A stretch of DNA of 14,470 nucleotides from JBBSEZ01 sp038239195 (GCA_038239195.1 JBBSEZ010000251.1:1-14470); one strand, 5' to 3'. Shown: positions 1 to 8,400, counted from the first letter of the stretch. Notes: generated by a model from the letters alone, not told the origin. Numbers and translations are program-made.

Positions 1-41
1 CTGGCTACCTGGCAACGCCAATCGAGAACACACGGTCGCGC

Positions 42-851
42 ATGAACCCCATCGACGCGCTCTTCCAGCGCCTGAAGACCGAGGGCCAGAAGGCCTTCAT
101 CCCCTTCTTGACGGCCGGCGACCCCGACGTGGGGGCCACGGTGCGTTTGGCCCACGTGTTGGCCGACGCCGGCGCCAGCCTGATCGAGATCGGCTTCCCC
201 TACAGCGACCCCATCGCCGACGGGCCCGTCATCCAGGCGTCGTACGCGCGTGCCCTCGACCGCGGCCTGAAGCTCGACGACGTCTTCGCCGCCGCGCGCC
301 GCGTCGCCGACGAACGACCGGGCGGCCCACCGCTGGTGGGCATGGTCTCGTGCAGCCTGATCGAGCGGCGCGGCCCCGAGGCGTTCCTCGATCGGGCACG
401 CGCCGCGGGGTTTGCCGGCGCCATCGTGCCCGATTTGCCCCTCGAAGAGTCCGAAGGGCTGGCGAAGCTGGCCGCGGCCCGCGACTTCAAGTTGATTCAG
501 CTCGTCACGCCCACCACGCCGCGCGAGCGCGCCAAGAGGATCGCCGAGCGCTCCACGGGCTTCCTGTACTGCGTCAGCATCACCGGCATCACCGGCACGC
601 GCGCCGACCTGCCGCCGGCGATCCTCGAGCAACTCGGCTGGCTGCGCACGCAGACGACTCTGCCGCTGTGCGTCGGCTTCGGCGTCAGCCGGCCCGAGCA
701 CGTGCGCCTGCTGCGGCCCCACTGCGATGGCGTGATCGTCGGCAGCGCCCTGGTGCGCCATCTGGAGCACGCGAGCGCGCGCGGCCTGAATCAGGTCGCC
801 GATGAGATTGGCGCGCTGGCGCGCTCGCTGAGCGCTGCGCTGCGTTCCTGA
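42..851 (+). CDS. trpA: Tryptophan synthase alpha subunit
   Basis: TrpA cleaves indole-3-glycerol phosphate to indole and glyceraldehyde-3-phosphate, and passes indole to TrpB in the cytoplasmic alpha2-beta2 complex. The 269-residue length is normal for the family. The family signature LIEIGFPYSDPIADGP puts the catalytic acids at Glu49 and Asp60, the same numbers as in the E. coli enzyme. Other hallmarks are PFLTAGDP near residue 21, IVPDLP near 128, FLYCVSITGITG near 174, and the phosphate-binding GFGVSRP and GVIVGSAL stretches near 212 and 230. The chosen ATG matches the family N-terminus. The reading frame stays open upstream to the window edge, and I see no clear Shine-Dalgarno there, so translation may be coupled to a gene to the left (often trpB, not visible). 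The membrane-protein gene follows after 15 bases. Identification is near certain. Confidence 0.97.
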   Translation: MNPIDALFQRLKTEGQKAFIPFLTAGDPDVGATVRLAHVLADAGASLIEIGFPYSDPIADGPVIQASYARALDRGLKLDDVFAAARRVADERPGGPPLVGMVSCSLIERRGPEAFLDRARAAGFAGAIVPDLPLEESEGLAKLAAARDFKLIQLVTPTTPRERAKRIAERSTGFLYCVSITGITGTRADLPPAILEQLGWLRTQTTLPLCVGFGVSRPEHVRLLRPHCDGVIVGSALVRHLEHASARGLNQVADEIGALARSLSAALRS

Positions 852-866
852 AGGGAGACCGCCGCG

Positions 867-1430
867 ATGGCCAAGCTCGAGCCTGTCCCGGTCCTCTCTC
901 GCCCGACCGTCGTCGATTACCTGCTGCTGCTGGCCGGCGGCGGGCTGTCGCTCTACCTCATCCACCTGGCCCCGCTACCGGTCACGGTCACGGGCGAGGC
1001 GAGCGCGCGCGCCGGCGACTTCATCCGATTCCTGGGCGGGCCCCTGCGCCTGTCGGAGGGCATTATCCTGCTCTGGCCGCTGTTCTTCTTGCTCCAGCGC
1101 TTGCTCGGCCGGTCAGACGGGCTGACGGGCGGCGAATGGCTGTGGGTGCTGTCGTGGCTGGGCATCGCCTTGCTCGCCGGGCTGGACGCCTGGCAGAGCT
1201 TTCGCGAGTTGCCGGAATTGCCCGAGTTCATCCGGGAAAAGCCGGCGCGCCCGCGCGCCCTCTGGTACATGACGTTCGTGCCGGCGATGGCGGTGCTCGG
1301 GGTGGTCCTGGCGCTGCTGGGGATGTTGCGGCGCGGTCCCTCGCCGTGGACGCAGCCACTCAGCGTGGCGCTGATGGTCTGGCCGGCGCTTCCGCTGGCC
1401 CTCATCCTGGCGGTGGGCAAGCTGGACTGA
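867..1430 (+). CDS. Hypothetical five-helix integral membrane protein
   Basis: I do not recognise a family. The 187-residue protein has about five hydrophobic segments, near residues 15-37, 62-81, 90-109, 131-154 and 164-185. Short charged loops separate them, including an Arg/Glu/Pro-rich stretch around 113-130. No catalytic motif or signal peptidase site stands out. The start is supported by a Shine-Dalgarno-like AGGGAGA ending about 8 bases before the ATG. It lies 15 bases after trpA and is probably co-transcribed with it. A role in tryptophan metabolism cannot be inferred from position alone. A palindrome and a hairpin follow its stop. Confidence 0.8.
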   Translation: MAKLEPVPVLSRPTVVDYLLLLAGGGLSLYLIHLAPLPVTVTGEASARAGDFIRFLGGPLRLSEGIILLWPLFFLLQRLLGRSDGLTGGEWLWVLSWLGIALLAGLDAWQSFRELPELPEFIREKPARPRALWYMTFVPAMAVLGVVLALLGMLRRGPSPWTQPLSVALMVWPALPLALILAVGKLD

Positions 1431-1431
1431 C

Positions 1432-1472
1432 AGGGCACGTGCCCTTCGTTTCGCCGCGTTTCGCAGAAACGC
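1432..1472. repeat. Intergenic palindrome plus short hairpin (possible terminator or protein site)
   Basis: Between the membrane-protein stop and mfnF there is a perfect 14-base palindrome AGGGCACGTGCCCT (1432-1445). It is followed by a hairpin with 7-bp arms GCGTTTC/GAAACGC (1456-1462 and 1466-1472) around a 3-base loop. There is no T-tract, so a classical Rho-independent terminator is not clear. The CGTTTCGC core resembles one end of the larger palindromes at 11371 and 12988. The function is inferred only. Confidence 0.5.
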
Positions 1473-1481
1473 GATGGTGCC

Positions 1482-1486
1482 GGAGG
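1482..1486 (+). promoter_or_regulatory. Ribosome binding site deciding the mfnF-like start
   Basis: GGAGG lies 5 bases before the ATG at 1492. An in-frame ATG at 1474 precedes this site and lacks its own Shine-Dalgarno. The conserved N-terminus MSAVLGLDVGG also begins at 1492. Confidence 0.6.
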
Positions 1487-1491
1487 CCCCC

Positions 1492-2487
1492 ATGTCCGCG
1501 GTTCTCGGCCTCGACGTCGGCGGAGCCAATCTGAAGGCTGCCCACACCGACGGCAGCGCCCGCAGCGCCCCCTTCGCGCTGTGGAAGCAACCTGCCAACC
1601 TGGCCGGCGCCCTGCGCGAGCTCGTTCGCTCCTTCCCCCCCGCCGATCGCCTCGCCGTCACCATGACGGGCGAACTGTGCGACTGCTTCGAGAATCGCCG
1701 CCAGGGCGTCTCGGCCATCCTCGATGCCGTCGCGGAGGTGGCGGGCGCCCACTCGATGCGCGTGTGGCGCACCGACGGGGCGTTCTCGTCCACGGCCGAG
1801 GCTCGCCAGGCGCCGCTCTTGGCCGCCAGCGCCAACTGGCTGGCCGTGGCGACGTTCGCGGGTCGATTCGCCCCTTGCGGGCCCGCCTTGTTGCTGGACG
1901 TCGGCTCGACGACGACCGACGTCGTCCCCTTGCTCGACGGCCGGCCCGTGCCGCACGGCCGGACGGACCGGGAGCGCCTGGAGAGCGGCGAGTTGGTGTA
2001 CAAAGGCGTGGGCCGTACCCCGGTCTGCGCCTTGACCCGGGGCGAGGGCGCCGCCGAGTTGTTCGCGACCACGCGGGACGTGTATCTGGTGCTCGGGCTG
2101 GCAGCCGAGTTTGCCGACGACTGCGACACGGCCGACGGTCGACCGGCCACGCGCGCTCGCGCGCATGCCCGGTTGGCACGCATGCTCGGCGCCGACCTGG
2201 AGAATAGCACTGAGGCACAACGCCTGAAATTGGCGAGGCAGGTCGATCGCCGCCTGGTCGAATGCGTCCGCGACGCGCTGGAGCACGTCGCGGCGACGCT
2301 CCCCGGCCCGCCGAGCGCGATCGTGCTGTCCGGGGCGGGGGAGCTCCTGGCGCGGCAGGTGCTGTTCCAGCAGCGCGCTTTTCCAACCTGTCCCATCGTG
2401 TCGCTGCGCGGGCACAAGGGCGAGGCAATCTCCCTCGCCGCCTGCGCACATGCCGTGGCCGTGCTCTGTCAGGAACGCGAGGGATGA
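1492..2487 (+). CDS. mfnF: MfnF-like / H4MPT-linked C1-transfer protein (hydantoinase/oxoprolinase, ASKHA fold)
   Basis: This belongs to the family once called 'H4MPT-linked C1 transfer pathway protein'. Its archaeal member MfnF couples aminomethylfuran diphosphate to gamma-glutamyl-tyramine in methanofuran synthesis. In methylotrophic bacteria and planctomycetes the equivalent step would serve methylofuran. The 331-residue protein shows the ASKHA phosphate-1 loop GLDVGGANLKAA at residues 6-17, the family stretch MTGELCDCFENRRQGV at about 58-73, the phosphate-2 loop LLLDVGSTTTDVVPL at about 133-147, GELVYKGVGRTPVCA near 166-180, and the adenosine-loop motif VLSGAGE at about 278-284. A start 18 bases upstream (1474) is possible but lacks the GGAGG. 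The next gene overlaps or abuts its stop, so translational coupling with the mfnE-like kinase is likely. The family call is firm; the exact bacterial substrate is inferred. Confidence 0.87.
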   Translation: MSAVLGLDVGGANLKAAHTDGSARSAPFALWKQPANLAGALRELVRSFPPADRLAVTMTGELCDCFENRRQGVSAILDAVAEVAGAHSMRVWRTDGAFSSTAEARQAPLLAASANWLAVATFAGRFAPCGPALLLDVGSTTTDVVPLLDGRPVPHGRTDRERLESGELVYKGVGRTPVCALTRGEGAAELFATTRDVYLVLGLAAEFADDCDTADGRPATRARAHARLARMLGADLENSTEAQRLKLARQVDRRLVECVRDALEHVAATLPGPPSAIVLSGAGELLARQVLFQQRAFPTCPIVSLRGHKGEAISLAACAHAVAVLCQEREG

Positions 2488-2493
2488 GTGGAG

Positions 2494-3060
2494 ATGCGCC
2501 TTGTCGTCGTCAAGGTGGGCGGGAGCCTGTTCGACCTCCCCGCGCTCGGCGGGCGCCTGTCGCGGTGGCTGGGCGAGTTGGGACCGGCGCGAGTGCTGCT
2601 CGTCCCCGGCGGGGGGGCGGCGGCGGACGCGGTGCGCGACCTCGACCACCATCAACGTCTGGGAGAGGAAACGTCGCACTGGCTGGCGCTCCGGGCGATG
2701 TCGTTCAACGCTCACTTCCTCCAGGCCCTGCTGCCGTCCTCCTCTGTCGTCGCGCGCCCCTGGCCCGACAGCGCCCGGGGGCCCTGCCTGCTCGACGCCT
2801 ATTCCTTCGCCCGCTTCGACGACCGCTCTCCGGGCAGTTTGCCTCATAGTTGGCAGGTCACCAGTGACTCGGTGGCGGCGCGCGCCGCCGTCGTGGGCGA
2901 TGCGGCCGAACTGGTATTGCTGAAGTCGGTGACGGTGGCGAAGGGCACGAGCTGGGAAGACGCGGCCGAGGCCGGGATCGTCGATGCCCTCTTTCCCGAC
3001 GTGGTGCGCCAGGCAAGCTTTCGCACATGGGCTATCAACTTCCGGGAATGGCGGCCGTGA
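2494..3060 (+). CDS. mfnE: MfnE-like amino acid kinase family protein
   Basis: This amino acid kinase (carbamate kinase-like fold) is of the group found in C1-cofactor clusters. The archaeal counterpart MfnE uses ATP to turn (5-aminomethyl-furan-3-yl)methyl phosphate into the diphosphate that MfnF consumes. Visible motifs are the N-terminal nucleotide-binding VVVKVGGSL (Lys7), LLVPGGGAAADAVRDLD near 35-51, a His-rich HHQRLGEETSHW segment, WQVTSDSVAARAA near 120-132, and LVLLKS near 140-145. At 188 residues it is short, as expected for this subgroup. The ATG at 2494 gives the usual N-terminus; a GTG at 2488 adds two residues. It follows mfnF by only a few bases, and its 3' end overlaps the convergent mfnB by 26 bases. 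The family is secure; the specific reaction is inferred from context. Confidence 0.85.
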   Translation: MRLVVVKVGGSLFDLPALGGRLSRWLGELGPARVLLVPGGGAAADAVRDLDHHQRLGEETSHWLALRAMSFNAHFLQALLPSSSVVARPWPDSARGPCLLDAYSFARFDDRSPGSLPHSWQVTSDSVAARAAVVGDAAELVLLKSVTVAKGTSWEDAAEAGIVDALFPDVVRQASFRTWAINFREWRP

Positions 3061-3763
3061 AGCCGCCGATCCTCTCGGCGAGGGCGCGTACTTTCGCCTC
3101 GTCCACGGTGGCGCCCCTGTCCCCGCTGGCGCAGACGGCGCCGCGCACGGCGAACCAGTCGGGCTCGGCGGCAAAAAGCTGTTCGATCTCGGCGGGCCCG
3201 AGGGAGCCCGCCAGGGCGACGCGGGCGCCCGCCGCGCGGCAGCGCCGGCAGAGGGCGGCGATGCGCGAAACGGGCAGGAAGCTCAGCAGGGTAGGGCGGG
3301 GCGATTGCGGGTTGCCGGCGGACTTCTGCCAGGTGTCGAGGAGGAAGGTGCCGCCGGGCCGACTGCAGGCGAAGTCGCAAATGGCCTCGACGGCTGGCGC
3401 GCCGGCGTGTCGTGCATCGGCGTAGGCCACGCGAACGATCCGGGCGCCGGGGGCCTCTTTCTCCGCCCGGCGATCCAGCTCGTCGAGGGCCGCTTGCCAG
3501 TCGGTTTCGCGGAGATGGGCGAGCCCCCCTTTGAGATAGGCACAACCCTGTGGAAGCGAGGCGGTACGCTCGGACAGTTCGCCGAGCGCTGCGCTGACGG
3601 GGCGGCGCCCGGCGACAATCCGCACGATGGCGGCGATGGTCTCCGGCGAGGCGGCGCCCAGCACGCCGTTCGCAGGCTCCTTGACGTCGAGGAGGGCTGC
3701 CCCGCCACGGAGCGCCGCCTCCGCCTCCGCCGTGTTGCGCACGCTGACCAGAAGGCCTGCCAT
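3035..3763 (-). CDS. mfnB: (5-formylfuran-3-yl)methyl phosphate synthase
   Basis: MfnB makes the furan ring of methanofuran-type cofactors by condensing two glyceraldehyde-3-phosphate molecules through a Schiff-base lysine in a TIM barrel. The 242-residue protein fits the family (formerly DUF556). It has LLVSVRN at 4-10, the active-site stretch LLDVKEPANGVLGA at 24-37 with Lys28 in the position of the catalytic lysine, YLKGGLAHL near 76-84, RVAYADARHAGAP near 111-123, GTFLLDTWQK near 138-147, and the phosphate-binding VALAGSLG near 182-189. A GAGGA Shine-Dalgarno lies about 5 bases before the ATG. It converges on the mfnE-like gene with overlapping 3' ends. With mfnF and mfnE it forms a partial methylofuran/methanofuran set. 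The identification is confident. Confidence 0.93.
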   Translation of the reverse strand: MAGLLVSVRNTAEAEAALRGGAALLDVKEPANGVLGAASPETIAAIVRIVAGRRPVSAALGELSERTASLPQGCAYLKGGLAHLRETDWQAALDELDRRAEKEAPGARIVRVAYADARHAGAPAVEAICDFACSRPGGTFLLDTWQKSAGNPQSPRPTLLSFLPVSRIAALCRRCRAAGARVALAGSLGPAEIEQLFAAEPDWFAVRGAVCASGDRGATVDEAKVRALAERIGGFTAAIPGS

Positions 3764-3786
3764 GGGTTCCTCGGGTGATGGGGCCG

Positions 3787-4491
3787 TCAGGGGGTGGCCA
3801 GACGCGCGAGGGCGGCCGACGACACGTCGCCGACGACCTTGCGAAGGAGCGACCAGCTCGCGAGCAGGTAGGCGTCGCTGATCTCGATGACCTCTCCGAT
3901 GGCGTGGCGGGCGCGGGCACCTGCCTTGGCGAGGTAGATGGCGTTCGCGACGCCGGCGTTGTGTTCGAGGACGTCGCGGGACGCCTTGATCTCGGCGAGG
4001 CCCTCGACCTCATCGGGCGTGGGGCAGCCGAGATGAATGGTGGTTTCGAGGTAGTCGAACCAGACGCGCACGCGCTCGTACTTGAGCTCGTTGAGTTCCT
4101 TGTCGATGACGGCAAACACGATCGCTTCGCGATCGGGGGCGGCGAGGACGATGGCGAAATCGACCTGCTTGCGCCCGAGCCGGCGCGGGTTGTGGGCGAG
4201 CAGCACGCGCAGGAAGTCGAAGAAGAATGTCTCGAAAATGGCGACGAAGCGCTGGAAGGCGAAGGCGGCGAGGTAGTCGTTGACGTAACGCCTCGACAAG
4301 GCGACGAGTTCGGCCTGATCGACGGTGGTGCCGGTGTCTTGGTTGGTATACGTCAAGAGGCGACGTCGAACGGCCACGTCGGCCTGGAAGAGCTGCCAAA
4401 TTTCTTTCGAGTGGGCCAGGAAGTCGCTGATCGCGTCGAGTTCTCGACGCGATCGTTCGGTCAACCCCGTCAGGTCATCGACGATGGACAT
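3787..4491 (-). CDS. HEPN-domain protein, possible RNase toxin
   Basis: The 234-residue, largely alpha-helical cytoplasmic protein carries a HEPN signature near its C-terminal third: IKASRDVLEHNAGVAN, with Arg172 and His177 forming the R-x4-H pair that is catalytic in many HEPN ribonucleases. The central part (FQRFVAIFETFFFDFLRVLL, about 80-99, followed by HNPRRLG) resembles HEPN proteins that occur with a small partner gene. ATG 4491 is preferred over an upstream in-frame TTG at 4497. It lies 14 bases downstream of the 80-residue gene on the same strand, so the two form an operon with the small gene first, a common antitoxin-toxin order. The HEPN assignment is moderately strong; RNase activity and a toxin role are inferred. 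A non-toxic RNA-binding HEPN protein is the alternative. mfnB lies 23 bases downstream. Confidence 0.75.
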   Translation of the reverse strand: MSIVDDLTGLTERSRRELDAISDFLAHSKEIWQLFQADVAVRRRLLTYTNQDTGTTVDQAELVALSRRYVNDYLAAFAFQRFVAIFETFFFDFLRVLLAHNPRRLGRKQVDFAIVLAAPDREAIVFAVIDKELNELKYERVRVWFDYLETTIHLGCPTPDEVEGLAEIKASRDVLEHNAGVANAIYLAKAGARARHAIGEVIEISDAYLLASWSLLRKVVGDVSSAALARLATP

Positions 4492-4505
4492 GGGCAAGCC
4501 CCGGG

Positions 4506-4748
4506 TTACTCCATGCCATCGAGCAAGTCCTGAACCATCTTCGCGTCGATTTGCCTATTCAGGTTCATGAACGCGAAGGGTGGCTCGTTGTCGATGGACA
4601 GGATGTTCGCGTCCATCCAGTAGCGGATCCCGTGCTCGGCGAACAGGTGCTTGACGCGATCGAGGATCTCGACGCGGACGACGATGCGGCCTCCCTTGCC
4701 GTCGTCGGTGTTGACGACGACCGGACTATGCGTGTACGGGTCGCGCAT
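4506..4748 (-). CDS. Small partner protein of the HEPN gene, putative antitoxin
   Basis: This 80-residue soluble protein is predicted to alternate strands and helices. The segment GRIVVRVEILDRVKHLF reads as strand-helix, and HGIRYWMDANILSID with FAFMNLNR as further strands, followed by a C-terminal helix ending DLLDGME. I know no named family. The start is strongly supported by a purine-rich GGGGAGGA ending about 4 bases before the ATG. A weak promoter-like pair lies upstream on the minus strand (TTTCAG, 17 bases, TAGAAT; 4806 to 4778). It precedes the HEPN gene by 14 bases. The antitoxin idea rests on size, order and the HEPN partner, not on a recognised DNA-binding domain. Confidence 0.72.
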   Translation of the reverse strand: MRDPYTHSPVVVNTDDGKGGRIVVRVEILDRVKHLFAEHGIRYWMDANILSIDNEPPFAFMNLNRQIDAKMVQDLLDGME

Positions 4749-4812
4749 GACTTCCTCCCCTTCGTTAGGTGCCCTTCATTCTACCAGGGGCCGCCAGGGG
4801 CTGAAACGCCGC

Positions 4813-5259
4813 TCACCGTGCTGGCCCCTCCTTGCTCTGACGCGGCCGGCGGCGCGGGAGCTCGTCCTTGACCTCGAAAATCCGCACCCAGCCGGGATAC
4901 CGGCGGAACGGCAATACCTCCAGATCGGCGAACGCGAAGCCGAACAGCCCCGCTTCCTCGAACCACGACGGGTCGTTGAGGTGCGCGCTCCGATCGACGT
5001 CGAACGTCTCGGCCGACACGTAGGAGCGACAGCCCGTGAGCGTGCCGGCGCCGATGATCCCGCCGCCCAGCAAGGCCGTCGGGCGCACCTCGGGGGATAC
5101 GTGGGCCCACGCCTCGGGGCGCTCGTCGGGGACGCGGGCGGCGTGGATCAGCACCCGCCCGCGGAACCGGGTCGGCCAGCGGCGCACCTCGATGGTCTTG
5201 CGGCCATGCACGAGCAGGGCGGCCCAGGGTTGCTTCAGCGACAGGGCGTACTCTTTCAC
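4813..5259 (-). CDS. ASCH-domain protein
   Basis: This 148-residue protein has the N-terminal signature of ASCH/PUA-like domains. YALSLKQPWAALLVHGRKT (residues 4-22) continues into IEVRRWPTRFRGRVLIHAA, and the basic and aromatic positions match the proposed RNA-binding cleft. Mid-protein GAGTLTGCRSYVS and the C-terminal EVLPFRRYPGWVRIFEV complete the beta-barrel; the tail from about 135 is Arg/Pro/Lys-rich and probably disordered. ASCH proteins are proposed RNA-binding or RNA-processing factors, and one group are N4-acetylcytidine amidohydrolases. No specific activity can be assigned here. The start codon is GTG with no strong Shine-Dalgarno. It is divergent from the kinase-tubulin gene, with about 150 bases between the starts. 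Confidence 0.85.
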   Translation of the reverse strand: MKEYALSLKQPWAALLVHGRKTIEVRRWPTRFRGRVLIHAARVPDERPEAWAHVSPEVRPTALLGGGIIGAGTLTGCRSYVSAETFDVDRSAHLNDPSWFEEAGLFGFAFADLEVLPFRRYPGWVRIFEVKDELPRRRPRQSKEGPAR

Positions 5260-5407
5260 AGCACTGGCCCCAAAGAGAGCGAGGGACGGGAGGCCCAGCC
5301 CATTTTAGAGCCGATGGCCCTCCGACGAGAGACGAATTCGCGCCGGGGCACTGCTTTTCGGGCGGTCGGGTTGCGAGGCCCCGCAGGAAGAGCTATGGTT
5401 GGCTGGT

Positions 5408-5411
5408 GGAG
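5408..5411 (+). promoter_or_regulatory. Ribosome binding site favouring the ATG at 5418
   Basis: GGAG lies 6 bases before ATG 5418. Alternative in-frame starts are GTG 5406, which overlaps this site, and ATG 5469, which has no well-spaced Shine-Dalgarno. All three keep the kinase domain intact. Confidence 0.4.
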
Positions 5412-5417
5412 CGTCGA

Positions 5418-8400
5418 ATGAGGACTGTTCGGTCCCACGACGGGAGGCACCTCTCCCCGGAACGAATCATGGCGGTCCGCGTCGAAAGTCACGCCGAGCC
5501 CATTCCCGGTTACCGGCTCATCGAGCGCCTGGGCGGGGGCGGTTTCGGCGAGGTTTGGCGCGCGGAGGCCCCCGGCGGGCTGCACAAGGCCATCAAGTTC
5601 GTCTTCGGCGACCTGTCCAGCGCCGGCGACAACGGCGCCCGTGCCGAACAGGAGCTCAAGGCCCTCAGCCGCGTCAAGACGGTTCGGCACCCTTACATTC
5701 TCTCGCTCGAGCGCTACGACATCATCGACGGCCAGCTCATGATCGTCATGGAGCTGGCCGACCGCAACCTGTGGGACCGCTTCAAGGAGTGTCGCTCCCA
5801 GGGGCTGCCGGGCATCCCGCGCGAGGAGCTGTTGCGCTACGTGGACGAGAGCGCCGAGGCGCTGGACCTGATGAACCAGCAGTATCAGCTCCAACACCTC
5901 GACATCAAGCCGCAAAACATCTTCCTGATCGGCCAGCACGTCAAGGTGGCCGACTTCGGCCTCGTCAAGGACCTCGAAGGCACCCAGGCCGCCGTCACCG
6001 GCGGCGTGACCCCCGTCTACGCCGCGCCCGAGACGTTCGAGGGCATCGTCACCCGCTACAGCGATCAGTACAGCCTGGCCATCGCCTACCAGGAGCTGCT
6101 GACGGGCCAGCGCCCCTTCGCCGGCACCAACGTCCGCCAGCTCATCCTCCAGCACTTACAGGCGATCCCCAACGTCAGCCCCCTCCCTCCCGGAGACCGG
6201 CCCGCCGTCGCCCGCGCCCTGTCCAAGGTGCCCGACGAGCGCTTTCCCACCTGCAAAGACTTTGTGCATGCGCTGTATGCGGGCGTCGCGGAGGAAGCAG
6301 GCCCCCCGGCGCCGCCTTCCGGCACGCTCAGCGCGGGCGCCGGGACGAGCCTGTCGAGCGCCGACACCTGGCATGGCCCGCTGGCGACCCCCTCCGCGTC
6401 GCCGAGCTCGAAGTTGCGCCCCTCGCCCTCCGGCTCGGCGTTCGACTCGGGCCCGGGCCCGGCGACGCAGTACATCCGCGGGGCGGAGGCCCCTGTCCTG
6501 CGCTCCGGCGCGGGCACGGTCCCGCCCAAGGCGCCCCCGGAACTGAGCGGCAGCGGCGCCCTTTTCCCCGCCCTGGTAATCGGGCTGGGGCAGGTCGGCA
6601 TGACGGTGCTCCAGCGCCTGCGCGAGGCGCTGCAAGCCCACGTGGCCCCGCTCCGCCAGTTGTCCCACCTGCGCCTGCTCCTGCTCGACACCGACCCGGA
6701 CGCGATGCGCGCCGCCACGCGCCCCAGCCACACCTCGTTCGACGCGGGCCCGACCAGTTCGAGGCCCGCGGCCGCCCTGAGCGCCAACGAGGTGCTGCTG
6801 GCCCCGCTGAACCGACCCAGCTACTACCTCAAGCCGCGCGAGGGCCGCCCTGGCGTGGGGCCGTGGCTCAACCCGCGCATGCTCTACCGCATCCCGCGCT
6901 CGCAGGTGACGACCGGAGTGCGCGCGCTGGGCCGCCTGGCCTTCTGCGACAACTATCGGAGCATCGCGCGCCGGCTCCAGGCGGAGTTGGAGGCCTGCGT
7001 CGAGCCGGCCGCGCTGCAGATCGCCGCGCGCCAGACGGGGCTCGGCCTGCGCACCAACCGGCCCCGCGTCTACGTCGTCACCAGCCTCGCCGGGGGCACC
7101 GGCAGCGGAATGTTCCTCGACCTCGCCTACGTGGCGCGCGCCCTGCTCCGCCAGATGGGCTACGACACGCCCGACGTCGTTGGGCTGCTGCTCCTGCCGC
7201 CCGCGAGCTCCGCCCGCACCGGCGTGCTGACGCTCGGCAACACCTGCGCCGCCCTGGCCGAGCTGAACCACTTCGGCACCCCCGGCAACGTGTTCACGGC
7301 CCGCTATCACGAGCGCGAGGCACCGATCCAGGACTCGGGGCCTCCCTTCAACCGCTGCGTGATCTTGCCCCTGCCCGACGAGACCGACGAGGTCGCCTCG
7401 CAGGAACTGATCGACCTGAGCGCGCAATACCTCCTGCGCGATCTCTGCTCCACCCTGGGCCGCGTGGCCGACCTGGGGCGGGCCGGCCTGACCTCTCCGC
7501 CCTGGGAATCGCGCGGGCAACATTACCAGACCTTCGGCCTCTCCCAGATCTCCTGGCCGCGCCACGCCCTGCTTCAGGCGGTGGCTCGACGGCTGTGTCA
7601 GCGCCTGGTGCAGCGCTGGATGAGCAAGGACGCCAAGTCGATGCGCGAGACGGTGCAGGCCTGGGTCGCGGACCAGATGGTCCTCCAGGAACTGGGCTCG
7701 GAGCCGTTCATCCATCGGCTCCAGGTGGAGGCGGTCAAGGCGCTGAGCAGGCCCCCCGAGTCGGAGTTCAGCGCGATCGCCGAGAAGGTCGCGAAGCTGG
7801 CCGGCGCGCCGTCCCTGAGCGCGCTCACCGACGCGAGCGGGCGCTCGAGCCGGTCGCTGACGCTGCGGCCGTTGGCCCCGGAGGAGATTGCCGAGGCCCT
7901 GGCCGAGGTGGAGGCGCTGGTCGGCCGGCCGCAGGACGACCGCGCCCCCGAGACGGTCGCGGTCCTGGTGAAGGTGCTGCGCGAGGCGTCCGAGCGCCTG
8001 ACCAACGAGTGGGGCCAGAAGTTGGTCGAGATACCGATCCACCTGATCGAGGAGCCGGTTTTCCGGCTGGCGGGCGCCGAGGAGGCGATCCGGCACGTCG
8101 TGGCGACCATCGAGCAAGTGTTGCAGCACCACGAGCCCCTTGCGGAGGAACTGGCCGCGAAGGCCGCCGAGGCCCACGTTCGCCTGTCCGTTCTGGCCGC
8201 CCCGCCCGACTCGAGAGCGCGGCGCCCCGCCTGCTCCCCAGCGGACGTGGTGGAGCTCTTGCGCAGTTATCCCAAGTGGCGCTACCAAAGCCTGGTCTTG
8301 CAGCACGTCGCGGCGGCCTTCGTGAGCCTGCGCGGGCACCTGTCCGACGAACTGCGCGAGGTCAATTTCTGCCGGGTGCGCCTGGCCGAGCTGGCGCGCC

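Noticed and set aside
1402..3174. Long minus-strand open frame across mfnF and mfnE
   Set aside because: It is low-complexity Arg/Gly/Ala-rich antisense to two recognisable genes and has no start context.
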